This document shows positions 24,437 to 33,204 of a stretch of 33,210 nt of DNA, one piece after another. The stretch spans positions 33,515 through 66,724 of the forward strand of contig JAHDHK010000002.1 in the NCBI GenBank assembly GCA_020631335.1, in the 5' to 3' direction. How positions within the stretch are numbered: the first letter of the stretch is position 1; the number at the start of each line of letters is the position of its first letter. Source of the DNA: Chromatiales bacterium (GTDB lineage: Bacteria; Pseudomonadota; Gammaproteobacteria; Granulosicoccales; Granulosicoccaceae). Made by a program: the position numbers and the translations under genes. The notes below the pieces were generated by a model. The model made no database searches. It saw only the letters and a program-made list of their open reading frames with translations, and was not told the origin of the DNA.

Positions 24437-25585
24437 CTACCAGGTCAGTGTGCGCGAGAAATTTCGCACATCTTCAATCAGTAGCCCGGGTGCTTCCATC
24501 GCAGCAAAGTGACCACCTCTTGGCATTTCAGTCCACCGGGTGATGTTATAGATGCGCTCTGCATAGCTACGCGGAGGCCATGCAAGCAACTCTTTCGGAA
24601 ATAAAGCACAGCCGGTGGGCACTTCAACCCGTCGACCCTCCGGTGAAAGCACTCTTCCGCCTTCTTCGCGACGACCATAATAAATCCATGACGCGGTGTT
24701 GAAGGTGCGGGTGACGATGTACACCATGATGTTCGTCAGCAACTGATCTTTTGTATAGACACTCTCCACGTCGTTGTCTTTTATGTCTGACCATCCATGC
24801 ATTTTTTCAAGAATCCATGCAGCCTGGCCGACCGGGCTGTCCATCATGGCATAGCTGAGCGTCTGAGGCTTAGTTGCCTGTTGAGTCCGGTAGCCGTCCT
24901 GAAGCATCTGATCTTTATCGAACTGTCTTTCCCAGGCGATTTCTTCCGCACCCTGCGGTGCATCTTTATGTCGCATGGTAAGTATGTTGATGTGAATAGC
25001 AGCGCAGGCCGAGTGTTCGAAGCCGAGCCAGCTTGAAATGGCACCGCCCCAGTCACCGCCCTGTGCCAGGTATTTTTCATAACCCAGTACATCTGTCATC
25101 AGGCGGTCGAATACAGAGGCCATTTTTCTTGGCCCCCAGGGGCGTGGTGGACGGCCCGAAAATCCAAAACCGGGCAGTGAAGGTGCGACCACGTCGAACG
25201 CATCTTCGACTCGGCCGCCATGTTTTTCCGGGTGTGCCAGTAAGTCAATAAAGTCCAGAAATTCGACAATGGTACCCGGCCATCCGTGGCTGATAATCAG
25301 TGGTCGCGGGTTAGGGCCACTGCCTTTTTCGTGAATGAAATGCAAATCAATGCCATCAACCTGCGCCTTAAAGTTCGCGAAGCGATTAATCTTCTGCTCC
25401 TGTTGTCTCCAGTCGAATTCGGTTGTCCAGTAGTCACAAAATGACTTCATGTAATCGAGGTTGGTGCCGTATTCCCAGTCGCCGTCATCGGGCATCTCGT
25501 GCCATGGGAATCGAGTCACCCTGTGGTATATGTCCCTGAGGGTTTCATCAGATACTTCTACTGAATAGGGTTTGCAATTATTCAT
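24437..25585 (-). CDS. Epoxide hydrolase (EHN N-terminal domain, alpha/beta fold)
   Basis: This enzyme converts epoxides to vicinal diols through a covalent ester intermediate. The 382 residues begin with the EHN domain of the microsomal type (KPYSVEVSDETLRDIYHRVTRFPW, and the Trp-rich DYWTTEFDWRQQE). The catalytic domain follows: oxyanion motif HGWPG (100-104), then SLPGFGFSG, nucleophile GGDWGG (Asp178), and catalytic His359 in PRGGHFAAMEAP. Tyrosines of the lid are present in the middle region (for example IYYGRREE). The length agrees with the bacterial family. The start at 25585 has no clear ribosome site. It is transcribed alone. The natural epoxide is unknown; a detoxification or catabolic role is inferred. 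Confidence 0.93.
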   Translation of the reverse strand: MNNCKPYSVEVSDETLRDIYHRVTRFPWHEMPDDGDWEYGTNLDYMKSFCDYWTTEFDWRQQEQKINRFANFKAQVDGIDLHFIHEKGSGPNPRPLIISHGWPGTIVEFLDFIDLLAHPEKHGGRVEDAFDVVAPSLPGFGFSGRPPRPWGPRKMASVFDRLMTDVLGYEKYLAQGGDWGGAISSWLGFEHSACAAIHINILTMRHKDAPQGAEEIAWERQFDKDQMLQDGYRTQQATKPQTLSYAMMDSPVGQAAWILEKMHGWSDIKDNDVESVYTKDQLLTNIMVYIVTRTFNTASWIYYGRREEGGRVLSPEGRRVEVPTGCALFPKELLAWPPRSYAERIYNITRWTEMPRGGHFAAMEAPGLLIEDVRNFSRTLTW

Positions 25586-26071
25586 AGAGAAAATTTAACA
25601 CGGGTAGCTAACAAAGCGAATGCATCACCAGCATGTTCGAACACCGACCGGTGTGGCATTGCGATATGTCTGACGGCTGCCAGCATGGTACAGAGGCTCA
25701 GACCTTACTCATCGATCCGGCGTTGATGAGTGCCTGTAAGCCCCGGAGCAAGGACAGGTCAGAGTGCAGTTGACGTTCGTCGCTGTCTACAGTGAACCGG
25801 CTGTGCCGTCGGTATGGCGTGCCATCAATAGCAAGTGAGTTGTGCCGCGTCATTGCGGTATAGTCCGGCGAGGACGCCGCGCTTGATTTAACCATAGATA
25901 AATCAGACGATTCTGGTGCACAATGGAGTATCGGGCAGTGTTGAGTTTACACTGACCGGGTATTTGTCTGATCAGATAACGCCGTTGCGAAATTCGGCCG
26001 ATGTGCCGGTTGCAGCTTCCGCTGTCCGTCTGTCTGATCAATCAGGCGTTAACCCATATCAGGATTCACTC
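25586..26071. other. Intergenic region upstream of the MAPEG gene
   Basis: About 490 bases between divergent genes hold no convincing gene; short frames on both strands have unnatural composition. Two symmetrical elements are visible: CAGTGT/ACACTG (25936-25941 and 25949-25954) and the decamer palindrome TCTGATCAGA near 25967-25976. The first overlaps a 15-base sequence that recurs downstream of the MAPEG gene. Confidence 0.4.
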
Positions 26072-26458
26072 ATGAAATTCGTACACCTTGTTGCCATGCT
26101 GGCTGTTGTCCAATACATTTTCTTTGCGTTACAGGTCGGCATGGCCCGCGGGAAATACGGCGTCAAAGCCCCGGCTACCTCAGGTCACGATATGTTCGAT
26201 CGCATTTACCGGGTACAAACAAACACTCTCGAACAGCTAATCTGTTTTCTTCCGGCGTTGTTCGTCGCCTCATTGTACTGGTCGCCTGTTTACATCGCTG
26301 CGATAGGCGTTGTTTATCTCGTCGGTCGAACGATTTACTGGTTGTCGTATGTCAAGGATCCGGGTTCCAGAGCTGCCGGCTTTCTGGTGTCTTTTGTGGC
26401 TATCGTATTGTTGATTCTTGCAGCGTTGGCAGGGGCATTGTTTCGAACACAAATGTAA
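26072..26458 (+). CDS. MAPEG-family membrane protein
   Basis: This is a protein of about 128 residues with four hydrophobic segments, the standard size and topology of MAPEG proteins (membrane-associated proteins in eicosanoid and glutathione metabolism). The family signature is RVQTNTLEQLICFLPALFVASLYW, with the conserved Arg, Asn and Glu, followed by GVVYLVGRTIYWLSYVKDPGSRAAGFLVS. Some bacterial members have glutathione transferase or peroxidase activity; that is inferred, and a second glutathione enzyme lies about 13 kb away. The ATG at 26072 has AGGA seven bases upstream, which decides the start over the open frame reaching back to 25916. Confidence 0.9.
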   Translation: MKFVHLVAMLAVVQYIFFALQVGMARGKYGVKAPATSGHDMFDRIYRVQTNTLEQLICFLPALFVASLYWSPVYIAAIGVVYLVGRTIYWLSYVKDPGSRAAGFLVSFVAIVLLILAALAGALFRTQM

Positions 26459-26783
26459 GCACTGATTGCTTTTTTGTGCAAACGGGCAGTGTTAAGTCGC
26501 GCTGGTGACGGGCGTCATGCAATGCGATCGTGATCACTGCCGATGCCACTTGTCATTGTATTATCGACTATTGCCTCGCTTGCCTGTGAGCTTACGCAGG
26601 CAAGTGGAGTGTATCCTTCAATTAAGTAGCAATAACGCTGCGTACTGACGCCATACTACTCCCGCCTCCCCGCGTAAATTTTCAGTCTGCGCGCTTTGTG
26701 ATCAATCATAGAACGGCCCGGCTTGTCTGTGGGATAATCTGCTGTCCCAGCAGTCAGTGTTTTCAGTGTTAAAGAGTCCGGCC
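26459..26783. other. Intergenic region upstream of sbcD with a hairpin
   Basis: About 325 bases hold no gene. A stem CTTGCCTG (26579-26586) with CAGGCAAG (26597-26604), extendable with wobble pairs to about 12 bp, is present without a T-tract. The promoter of sbcDC is expected here but could not be fixed. A copy of the 15-base repeat noted upstream of the MAPEG gene is at 26483-26497. Confidence 0.4.
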
Positions 26784-28061
26784 ATGAAAATAATCCACAC
26801 GGCAGACTGGCACCTCGGCCAGCATTTTATGGGAAAGAGCCGTGAGCCTGAGCATCAGGCTTTTCTCGTCTGGCTGCTACACACCATTTCAACGCAGTCC
26901 ATTGATGCGCTCATTGTGGCTGGCGATGTCTTTGACACCGGTGCCCCGCCCAGTTATGCACGGCAAATGTATAACCGGTTTGTGGTGGATATGCTCCGCG
27001 CTGGCTGTCAGCTCATCGTGGTGGGTGGAAACCACGACTCGGTCGCCATGCTGGAGGAATCGAGTGACTTGCTGGGGCATGTCGGCATCCGGCAGATAGC
27101 CCGTCCGACGGAACACCCTGCCGATCAGGTAGTGCGTGTTTTCGCCCGTGACAATCGTGAACAGCCGGCCGCTCTGGTGTGTGCTATCCCGTTTGTGCGG
27201 CCGCAGCATGTCGTAAAAAGTACTGCCGGGCAGGATATCGCCGCCAAGCAACGTCAGCTGCAGACAGCTATCGCCGATCATTACCGCTCGGTATTCGATG
27301 CAGCCGCTGCACTGCGGGACAGCAATCACTGGGCGTGTCCGATCATCGCTACCGGTCATCTCACGGCGGTCGGTGCCACGCGGTCTGATTCGGTCAGAGA
27401 TATTTACATTGGTACGCTCGAGGCATTTCCGGCTGAAGCGTTTCCACCTGCGGACTACATTGCGCTTGGGCATATTCATGGTGCCCAGAAGGTTGCCGGT
27501 AACGAGAATATCCGTTACAGCGGTTCACCCATACCTCTCAGCTTTGATGAGGCCGGTCGCGGCAGAGAAAAGTCAGTAGTACAACTCGACATCTCCCCGG
27601 GGGCAGTGCTAACCCACCGGTTAATCACCATACCCCGGTATCGCTCGCTACAAACCATACGTGGTGATTTGAAATCGGTCGAACAACAGCTAAGTGAGCT
27701 GGCTGCTGCGTCCGACACCGATGCCGGTAACACCATCTGGCTGGAAGTAATTGTAGAAGCGCAGGACTACCTCAATGATCTGCAGCAGCGCGTGGCCGCG
27801 TTACTCGAAGGCTGCAACGCAGAGGTGTTGCTATTGCGCCGGATGCGACAACAGACCTCGGCATCACTTCAGTCTGAACAGCAACAAACACTCGATGAAC
27901 TGACAGTAGACGACATATTCGACTACCGGCTGGAAGAGGCATTTTGCGCACAGCAGACACCGCAGGAAACCATTGACGCTGAAACAGCAGCGTTGAAAGC
28001 GCGCCTAAAAACCATGTATCAGCAAGTAGTCAGTGAAGTGCAAAGTGGTGAGGCGTCATGA
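26784..28061 (+). CDS. sbcD: DNA repair nuclease subunit SbcD (Mre11-like)
   Basis: This is the Mn-dependent nuclease subunit of the SbcCD complex, which cleaves hairpins and processes blocked double-strand ends. The 425 residues contain the phosphodiesterase motifs in order: TADWHLGQ (Asp8, His10), VAGDVFD (Asp48), GGNHD (Asn83, His84), ATGHL and LGHIHGAQ. The C-terminal region of about 120 residues corresponds to the domain that contacts SbcC. The ATG at 26784 is preceded by AAAGAG seven bases upstream, and the protein starts [10 protein letters not shown] as in other SbcD proteins; a frame extension to 26757 is not needed. The last four bases overlap the start of sbcC (ATGA), indicating coupled translation of the two subunits. 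Confidence 0.96.
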   Translation: MKIIHTADWHLGQHFMGKSREPEHQAFLVWLLHTISTQSIDALIVAGDVFDTGAPPSYARQMYNRFVVDMLRAGCQLIVVGGNHDSVAMLEESSDLLGHVGIRQIARPTEHPADQVVRVFARDNREQPAALVCAIPFVRPQHVVKSTAGQDIAAKQRQLQTAIADHYRSVFDAAAALRDSNHWACPIIATGHLTAVGATRSDSVRDIYIGTLEAFPAEAFPPADYIALGHIHGAQKVAGNENIRYSGSPIPLSFDEAGRGREKSVVQLDISPGAVLTHRLITIPRYRSLQTIRGDLKSVEQQLSELAAASDTDAGNTIWLEVIVEAQDYLNDLQQRVAALLEGCNAEVLLLRRMRQQTSASLQSEQQQTLDELTVDDIFDYRLEEAFCAQQTPQETIDAETAALKARLKTMYQQVVSEVQSGEAS

Positions 28062-31000
28062 AAATCCTGACGCTTCGTTTTAAAAACATTAACTCATTGC
28101 GGGGCGAGTGGAAGATAGACTTTACGCGCGAGCCGTTTTCCGGCAACGCGTTGTTTGCGATTACCGGGCAGACCGGCGCCGGTAAAACCACTATTCTCGA
28201 TGCGATTTGCCTGGCACTCTATCACGAGACACCACGGCTGGATGTATCGCAAAGTGATAACCAGTTAATGACTCGTCACACTGCAGAGTCACTGGCAGAA
28301 GTGGAGTTCGAAGTGCGGGGTAAACGCTATCGTGCCTTCTGGTCACAGCGTCGTGCCCGCGGTAAACCCGATGGTAACTTACAGTCGCCCAAAGTGGAGC
28401 TGGCCGATGAAAATGACAAAGTCATCGAGCACCAGATCAACGGTAAGAAAAAAAGCATCGCACAGATAACCGGCCTGGACTTTGCCAGATTTACCCGCTC
28501 CATGCTGTTGGCACAAGGTGGCTTTGCCGCGTTTCTCAATGCGGGTGCCAACGAGAGGGCCGAGCTGCTGGAAGAGCTCACCGGCACTGAAATCTACGGA
28601 AAAATTTCAGAGAAAGTGTATGAACAAGCCACGCTGGTGAAAAATGAACTGGCGCAACTGCAGGCAGCTTCGGGCACGGTTGATTTACTGAGCGAAGAAG
28701 CTATTGCAGAAATCAATCAGCAGATTGCTGCTAATAGCGCACTTGAGAGCGATCATGGCAATAGACTTGCCGCGCTGCGCACTGAAGAAAAATGGCAGGC
28801 AGATGTCAATGAGCTACAGTCGCTGCTTCAGAAAAACCAATCCGCTTTTCAGGCAGCACAACAGAATCTCGACAACGAGCGGTCCGCGCTTGAAAAGCTG
28901 GTGTGTGCAGAAAAAGCACAGCCATTACGCAGTTATTACGAGCAGTATCGTGACGCAGAAAAAGCCAGAACAGAGTCACAAAGCCAGGTGTCCATACTGG
29001 TGCCGCAGCAACAGGCACTGACGCTTGAAGTACAGTCGCTTGATGAAAAGCTCAAAGCAGTAGAGGAGGCGGCAGAGCAGCAAAAGCGCCAGCATGCAGC
29101 AGCAGAAAAGCTGATGGCAGAAAAAGTAGCGCCACTGGACGAGCGGATAAAACACCTGACTCAACAGGCGGCTGCTGCGGCGCAGACGTTACAGGCCACA
29201 TCGGATCGTCGTGGCGGACTCAGACAGCATACAGAAAGTATAGAAAAAGAAGTACAGGCTGTAGAGCGGAAGGTAAAAGAAATCACGGCCTATCTGGATA
29301 CTCATCGTATACACGAAAAACTGACCGGCCAGCTGCCGGTATGGCAGGAAAAACTCAAACAGCACGGGCAGCAAATGGCGGCGCTTGCGCAGCACAACAC
29401 TGCCGAGGCAACACTCAGGCACAAGCTCGCTGCAGAGCAGGCTGAGTATGACACGCTGAACAAGCACCGGGTGGCTGCGCAAACAAGTCGTGATGAAGCC
29501 GTCGCCGCTGTCAAAGCGCTGCAGGTACAGCTTGAGCAACAACATGGCGCTGAATCCATTAGTGGACTGACGGAAAAAATTGAGCAAAATCGTGAGCAGA
29601 CCGCACTGTTACACGCTCTGCAGAAACACCAGGCGCAGTATCAGCACAACCATGAGGAAATCAAAAGCCAGCAGGCATTATTAAATCAGCAAAAGACACA
29701 TCACAGTGCGAATCAAAGCCGGAAACAGGCGCTGGATACTGAGCTAGACGCTGCCAGGCAGACTGTGAAAGATCTCGAATTAATTTTGCGGCAACAACAG
29801 AAAATTCAGGACCTTGAGAGTCATCGTGCCGCGCTGAAAGAGGGTGAGGCGTGTCCACTGTGTGGTGCCACTGCTCATCCCTACATTGAAGCGCATTTAC
29901 CCGAGACAGGCGTAGTGTCAGCGCAATCAAGGCTGGACAACGGCAGACAGAAGGTCGACAGCCTGCAGAAGCAACAGCAAGCCGTGGGTGAAGAGCTGGT
30001 TCGGTGTCAAACCAAAATACAAAATATTGAAACAGCGATAAAACAACTGCTGTCAGAGCAGGAGGTGTTAAATGCGAATTGGCACTCGCAGGCCGCAAAA
30101 GCACAGATTCAAACACCGCTTGAAGATATCGATGGTTTGAAAGATCTACTCGACAGCACGCAGGCGCAACACCAAACACTCGTTAAAGCGCGGGATACGC
30201 TCGAGCAGCAGGAAAAAAGGCAGCGGCAACTCAAAGACAATGAACGACAGAGCCAGAGTAATCTCGACAGCATCCTGTCACAGCTGAAAATTGCCGAAGT
30301 GAACCTGAAGAATTCACAGCAATCGCTTGATGAGCTAAAAAACAAAGTATCTGAACTGACAGAACAGACTGGCCGCCAGAGCGCAGAGTTGCTGTCCGTC
30401 ATAGAAAAGGCCGGGTATCAGCCCCCGGATCTCATTGAGTATCAGCCCTGGCTAAAAGACCGGGAAGCGGACGCCAGACGTTGGTTGGAAAATCAAACCG
30501 CACTGACAGATCAAAAGCAGTTACTGGCAGATAAAAATATCAGCCTGGAGAAACTCAAAAGCGATCTCTCCGCCACTGAAGAGCAGCTGAAAAAAAGTGA
30601 TGATCAATACCAGTCATATCAAAAAGAACTGGAAAGCAAAAGCGCAGAGCGACAAGCGCTTTTTCAAAATAAGTCTCTGGTGGCAGAAAGAGAAAAAATC
30701 CAACAGGAACGCAACGAGTCTGCCGGTCGGGTAAACGCCTGTGTGAAGGCCAGAAACGAAAAAGAGACCGGGCGCAGTGGTGTTGCCGGTAAGCTTGCGG
30801 TACTTCAACAGCAACTCAACGCACAGCAAAAAGCAGTAGAGGAACACCAGGCTAAATGGGCTGAGGAATTGAATAAGAGCGAGTTTGCAGACGAAGCGGC
30901 GTTTGTAGCCGATTTGTTGACGTTAGAGGAAATCAGAAAGCTAACCGACACACGTCAGACGCTTCACACGGCACTCGCACAAGCAGAAGCACTATTGCAG

Positions 31001-31777
31001 CAAACCAGCAAACAACTGCAAACCCGACAGTCCGGACAGCCTTCACTGAAAGATCAAAAGCTAAAGGCGTTGTTAGCCACGACAGCTGATGGATCACCGT
31101 TAACGCTGGCAGAGTGTATCGCGCGTGAAGAATCTGCCGTGGTTAAATTGCGGGAGGAATTAGGCGGGTTCAGGAATAAGCTCGAATCAGATGCCAGCCG
31201 GCGCGCGCAGCATAGCGAACTCCTTAAAAAGATCGACGCTAAAAGCAGTATTAACGAAGACTGGAATCACCTGAATAGTCTGATCGGCTCGCGTGACGGC
31301 GCAAAATATCGTCGCTTTGCACAGGGCTTAACTTTGGAGCATCTGGTATTTCTTGCCAACAGACAACTGCAGAAACTGCATAATCGTTACGAGCTTTCGC
31401 GAAAGAAGTCAGAAGAGCTCGCGCTGGAAGTCAGAGACACCTGGCAGGCCGATACCGTACGTGATACCAAAACCCTTTCCGGTGGTGAGAGTTTTCTGGT
31501 CAGCCTTGCTCTGGCATTGGCATTATCCGAGCTGGTAAGTGCCAAAACCAGTATCGATTCCCTGTTCCTCGATGAAGGCTTCGGTACGTTAGATAGTGAA
31601 ACACTCGACATAGCCCTGGATGCGCTTGACAGCCTCAATGCCAGTGGCAAGATGATCGGTATCATCAGCCATGTAGAGGCCCTAAAAGAGCGCATACCAA
31701 TTCAGATTCAGGTCCATAAAGGGGCTGGGATGGGGGTGTCCCGGCTGGATAGTGAGTTTTTAGTGAACGAACAGTAA
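28058..31777 (+). CDS. sbcC: DNA repair ATPase subunit SbcC (Rad50-like)
   Basis: This is the SMC-like ATPase partner of SbcD. The 1239 residues are longer than E. coli SbcC (1048). The N-terminal half of the ATPase has Walker [10 protein letters not shown] (37-45) and the Q-loop region [12 protein letters not shown]. Two long coiled-coil arms rich in Gln, Glu, Lys and Ala flank the zinc hook CPLCG (Cys599 and Cys602) at about the midpoint. The C-terminal half has the signature LSGGE (1140-1144), Walker [13 protein letters not shown] (Asp1172, Glu1173) and a closing [12 protein letters not shown]. All key residues are intact. The start ATG overlaps the end of sbcD. No terminator is obvious after the stop. 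Confidence 0.96.
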   Translation: MKILTLRFKNINSLRGEWKIDFTREPFSGNALFAITGQTGAGKTTILDAICLALYHETPRLDVSQSDNQLMTRHTAESLAEVEFEVRGKRYRAFWSQRRARGKPDGNLQSPKVELADENDKVIEHQINGKKKSIAQITGLDFARFTRSMLLAQGGFAAFLNAGANERAELLEELTGTEIYGKISEKVYEQATLVKNELAQLQAASGTVDLLSEEAIAEINQQIAANSALESDHGNRLAALRTEEKWQADVNELQSLLQKNQSAFQAAQQNLDNERSALEKLVCAEKAQPLRSYYEQYRDAEKARTESQSQVSILVPQQQALTLEVQSLDEKLKAVEEAAEQQKRQHAAAEKLMAEKVAPLDERIKHLTQQAAAAAQTLQATSDRRGGLRQHTESIEKEVQAVERKVKEITAYLDTHRIHEKLTGQLPVWQEKLKQHGQQMAALAQHNTAEATLRHKLAAEQAEYDTLNKHRVAAQTSRDEAVAAVKALQVQLEQQHGAESISGLTEKIEQNREQTALLHALQKHQAQYQHNHEEIKSQQALLNQQKTHHSANQSRKQALDTELDAARQTVKDLELILRQQQKIQDLESHRAALKEGEACPLCGATAHPYIEAHLPETGVVSAQSRLDNGRQKVDSLQKQQQAVGEELVRCQTKIQNIETAIKQLLSEQEVLNANWHSQAAKAQIQTPLEDIDGLKDLLDSTQAQHQTLVKARDTLEQQEKRQRQLKDNERQSQSNLDSILSQLKIAEVNLKNSQQSLDELKNKVSELTEQTGRQSAELLSVIEKAGYQPPDLIEYQPWLKDREADARRWLENQTALTDQKQLLADKNISLEKLKSDLSATEEQLKKSDDQYQSYQKELESKSAERQALFQNKSLVAEREKIQQERNESAGRVNACVKARNEKETGRSGVAGKLAVLQQQLNAQQKAVEEHQAKWAEELNKSEFADEAAFVADLLTLEEIRKLTDTRQTLHTALAQAEALLQQTSKQLQTRQSGQPSLKDQKLKALLATTADGSPLTLAECIAREESAVVKLREELGGFRNKLESDASRRAQHSELLKKIDAKSSINEDWNHLNSLIGSRDGAKYRRFAQGLTLEHLVFLANRQLQKLHNRYELSRKKSEELALEVRDTWQADTVRDTKTLSGGESFLVSLALALALSELVSAKTSIDSLFLDEGFGTLDSETLDIALDALDSLNASGKMIGIISHVEALKERIPIQIQVHKGAGMGVSRLDSEFLVNEQ

Positions 31778-32403
31778 AAGTAGGGGATAGCCTTGTTCAA
31801 TGGGAATTCAACCCGGCCAGATTAGCTCACAACTATAAATCAAGTTTCGTATAAAAATGAACGCGTGACAGCCTGTTGTGCGATTCGTACATGAGTTCTT
31901 TCGGTTGGTTAACAACATTTCTGCGTCAAACTGACAAAGAGCCGCTAACTTTTTCACCCTGTTCTCCCATCCTGTTTTTCAGGAATTAGTGTTGTATCTC
32001 GTGACATCGGGGCTGCCCAGTCTACTTTGATGGTCGTTTCCCCCTGCATTAAAAAATGCACTCCCGCGAGCCTGAACTTCCGCAAAACAATATGGAATAA
32101 AACCAGAACTCATCATGCCAGCGACAACAGCTTGCCCGGAATGAGTAAGTTGGGTTATGATAAGTTATTGATATTTCGTGGTTTTATGATGTGTATGTAT
32201 GGGAGGTTTTTCTGCCCTAGTGAAATTAATTGGTGAATGAATATGCATACAGTACTGATGTGCTGGATGCAAGTGCGCCTGCCGTATCTTTTGTAAGTGT
32301 TCGAATTGTGTTGGTGAAGTATGTGTATGAATTATTGCGGTTGAGTTAGGATTTAAATAGGCGTCGTATTTATTCCTTTATATAGGCGTCTTATTAAGTC
32401 ACT
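31778..32403. other. Non-coding stretch between sbcC and the cassette region
   Basis: About 630 bases contain no convincing gene on either strand; a plus-strand frame at 32027-32236 has no family likeness or ribosome site. I looked for remains of a tyrosine recombinase/integron integrase on the minus strand just upstream of the core site and saw none in the segment I translated. A small stem TGCATT/AATGCA (32045-32060) is present. From about 32.1 kb on, the sequence is richer in A and T than the chromosomal genes before it. Confidence 0.45.
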
Positions 32404-32410
32404 GTTAGGC
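32358..32410 (+). other. Possible attI-like or cassette boundary site: direct repeats plus GTTAGGC core
   Basis: GTTAGGC at 32404-32410 fits the integron core GTTRRRY. Just upstream are two 13-base direct repeats, TAGGCGTCGTATT (32358-32370) and TAGGCGTCTTATT (32383-32395), differing at one base and spaced 25 bases apart. There is no matching inverse core (RYYYAAC) within about 180 bases upstream, so this is not a normal attC. Integron attI sites also carry direct integrase-binding repeats before the core, which makes an attI-like site the best reading. It is an inference, since no integrase gene is beside it. Confidence 0.45.
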
Positions 32411-32467
32411 TAAAAACGAGGGATTGTTTGTGTCACGATAGTTACGTAACTTAAAAGAGGTTGCTGG

Positions 32468-32935
32468 ATGTTTGAATTAGATTACGAACAAATGATATTT
32501 CTTGATGCTGAGTGGCTTGCTGAGGGTGGGGTCGCGGAGGCGTATGTAGAAGAAATTCTACCCAGGCTGATTGAGTATGTGGACAACCCGGTGGAGATAC
32601 ATGAGGTTAACACCGGTGAAACTGAAAGGTATGATGAGAAAGCTATTTATTCCGTAGCATCAGAGGGAGATATATATCAAATATATGGGCCCGAATTAGA
32701 TGATGACGAAGGTCAAACTTGGGGGAGAGCAGCGCATGCGTTATTCGCAATAGTTAATAGGCAGTTACAAGATCAAGACGTGAAATTGTATGCTGTAAAT
32801 GGTGGCAATGATCTTGGTGGCTTTTTTCTGACCGCAGAGCAATACGAGGGCGCGAAAAAAGTACTTCAAAATAAGTCCAATTGGCCTTATGTGGTGAACC
32901 TAGAGCATCCATCGTATGGGCAACACTTTCCGTAG
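32468..32935 (+). CDS. Cassette-borne acidic protein of unknown family
   Basis: This is a 155-residue soluble protein with no signal peptide and a strong excess of Glu and Asp over Lys and Arg, including the run ELDDDEGQTWG. The C-terminal third has a compact, conserved-looking stretch: AVNGGNDLGGFFLTAEQYEGAKK, then NWPYVVNLEHPSYG. I do not recognise the family with certainty; the small size, acidity and cassette setting recall immunity proteins that neutralise toxins, but nothing shows this directly. The start is well supported by AGAGG seven bases before the ATG. The gene lies between a GTTRRRY core and an attC site in the usual cassette orientation, the stop only 11 bases from the attC. 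Its codon use is AT-richer than that of sbcC next door, which suggests transfer. Confidence 0.85.
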   Translation: MFELDYEQMIFLDAEWLAEGGVAEAYVEEILPRLIEYVDNPVEIHEVNTGETERYDEKAIYSVASEGDIYQIYGPELDDDEGQTWGRAAHALFAIVNRQLQDQDVKLYAVNGGNDLGGFFLTAEQYEGAKKVLQNKSNWPYVVNLEHPSYGQHFP

Positions 32936-32946
32936 TTCTAGATTGA

Positions 32947-33036
32947 GCCTAACAAAACATGCCATTCGACCGCCAACAAGCCAGTCGCTCGTTCCTCGCG
33001 TTGGCTCGCTGGCGGCGAATGCATGTGGCGTTAGGT
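32947..33036 (+). other. Integron attC recombination site (90 bp)
   Basis: The site begins with the inverse core R'' GCCTAAC (32947-32953) and ends with the core R' GTTAGGT (33030-33036). Inside, ACATGC-C-ATTCG-A-CCGCCA (32957-32975 approximately) pairs fully with 33010-33026 except for two bulged bases, C at 32963 and A at 32969. On the folded bottom strand these are the extrahelical G and T that give attC sites their polarity. AAA and GGC (32954-32956 and 33027-33029) form the unpaired central spacer, and AGCCA/TGGCT (32979-32983 and 33002-33006) closes the terminal structure. Bulge placement shows that the site is oriented with the plus strand, matching the gene before it. Confidence 0.92.
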
Positions 33037-33078
33037 TGTGAAAAACATGCTTAGTGGAAGAATCGATATATAGAGCTA

Positions 33079-33204
33079 TTAGCCCCTGATCTTCAGGGCT
33101 ACGTATATGATTGCCCCAATAGCAGAGTACAATAGTATGTTTAGTCCAATGCCAACACTCCAAGTTTGGATTACTTGGCTAATAGGAACGTTTTCAGAAC
33201 CCAT
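33079..33204 (-). CDS. Small single-pass membrane ORF on the opposite strand of the next cassette (possibly partial)
   Basis: After the attC a minus-strand frame reads MGSENVPISQVIQTWSVG followed by a hydrophobic helix IGLNILLYSAIGAIIYVAL and a basic end KIRG, 41 residues if the ATG at 33204 is the start. The frame stays open to the window edge (GTG at 33208-33210), so it may be longer. It stands opposite to the usual cassette gene direction. One short helix with a charged tail is a shape shared by small membrane toxins and by small accessory proteins; no family is recognised. Confidence 0.45.
   Translation of the reverse strand: MGSENVPISQVIQTWSVGIGLNILLYSAIGAIIYVALKIRG

Noticed and set aside
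26577-26606. Hairpin between the MAPEG and sbcD genes read as a terminator
   Set aside because: The stem is good but no T-tract follows in either direction and it is about 120 bases past the MAPEG stop, so it is reported only as part of the intergenic entry.
32027-32236. A 69-residue plus-strand frame before the cassette
   Set aside because: No ribosome site, unnatural composition (many Cys, Met and Trp residues) and no recognisable domain; not an integrase remnant.
32900-33163. An 87-residue minus-strand open frame across the attC site
   Set aside because: It overlaps the end of the cassette gene and the whole attC palindrome; its sequence is explained by the recombination site, and it has no family likeness.
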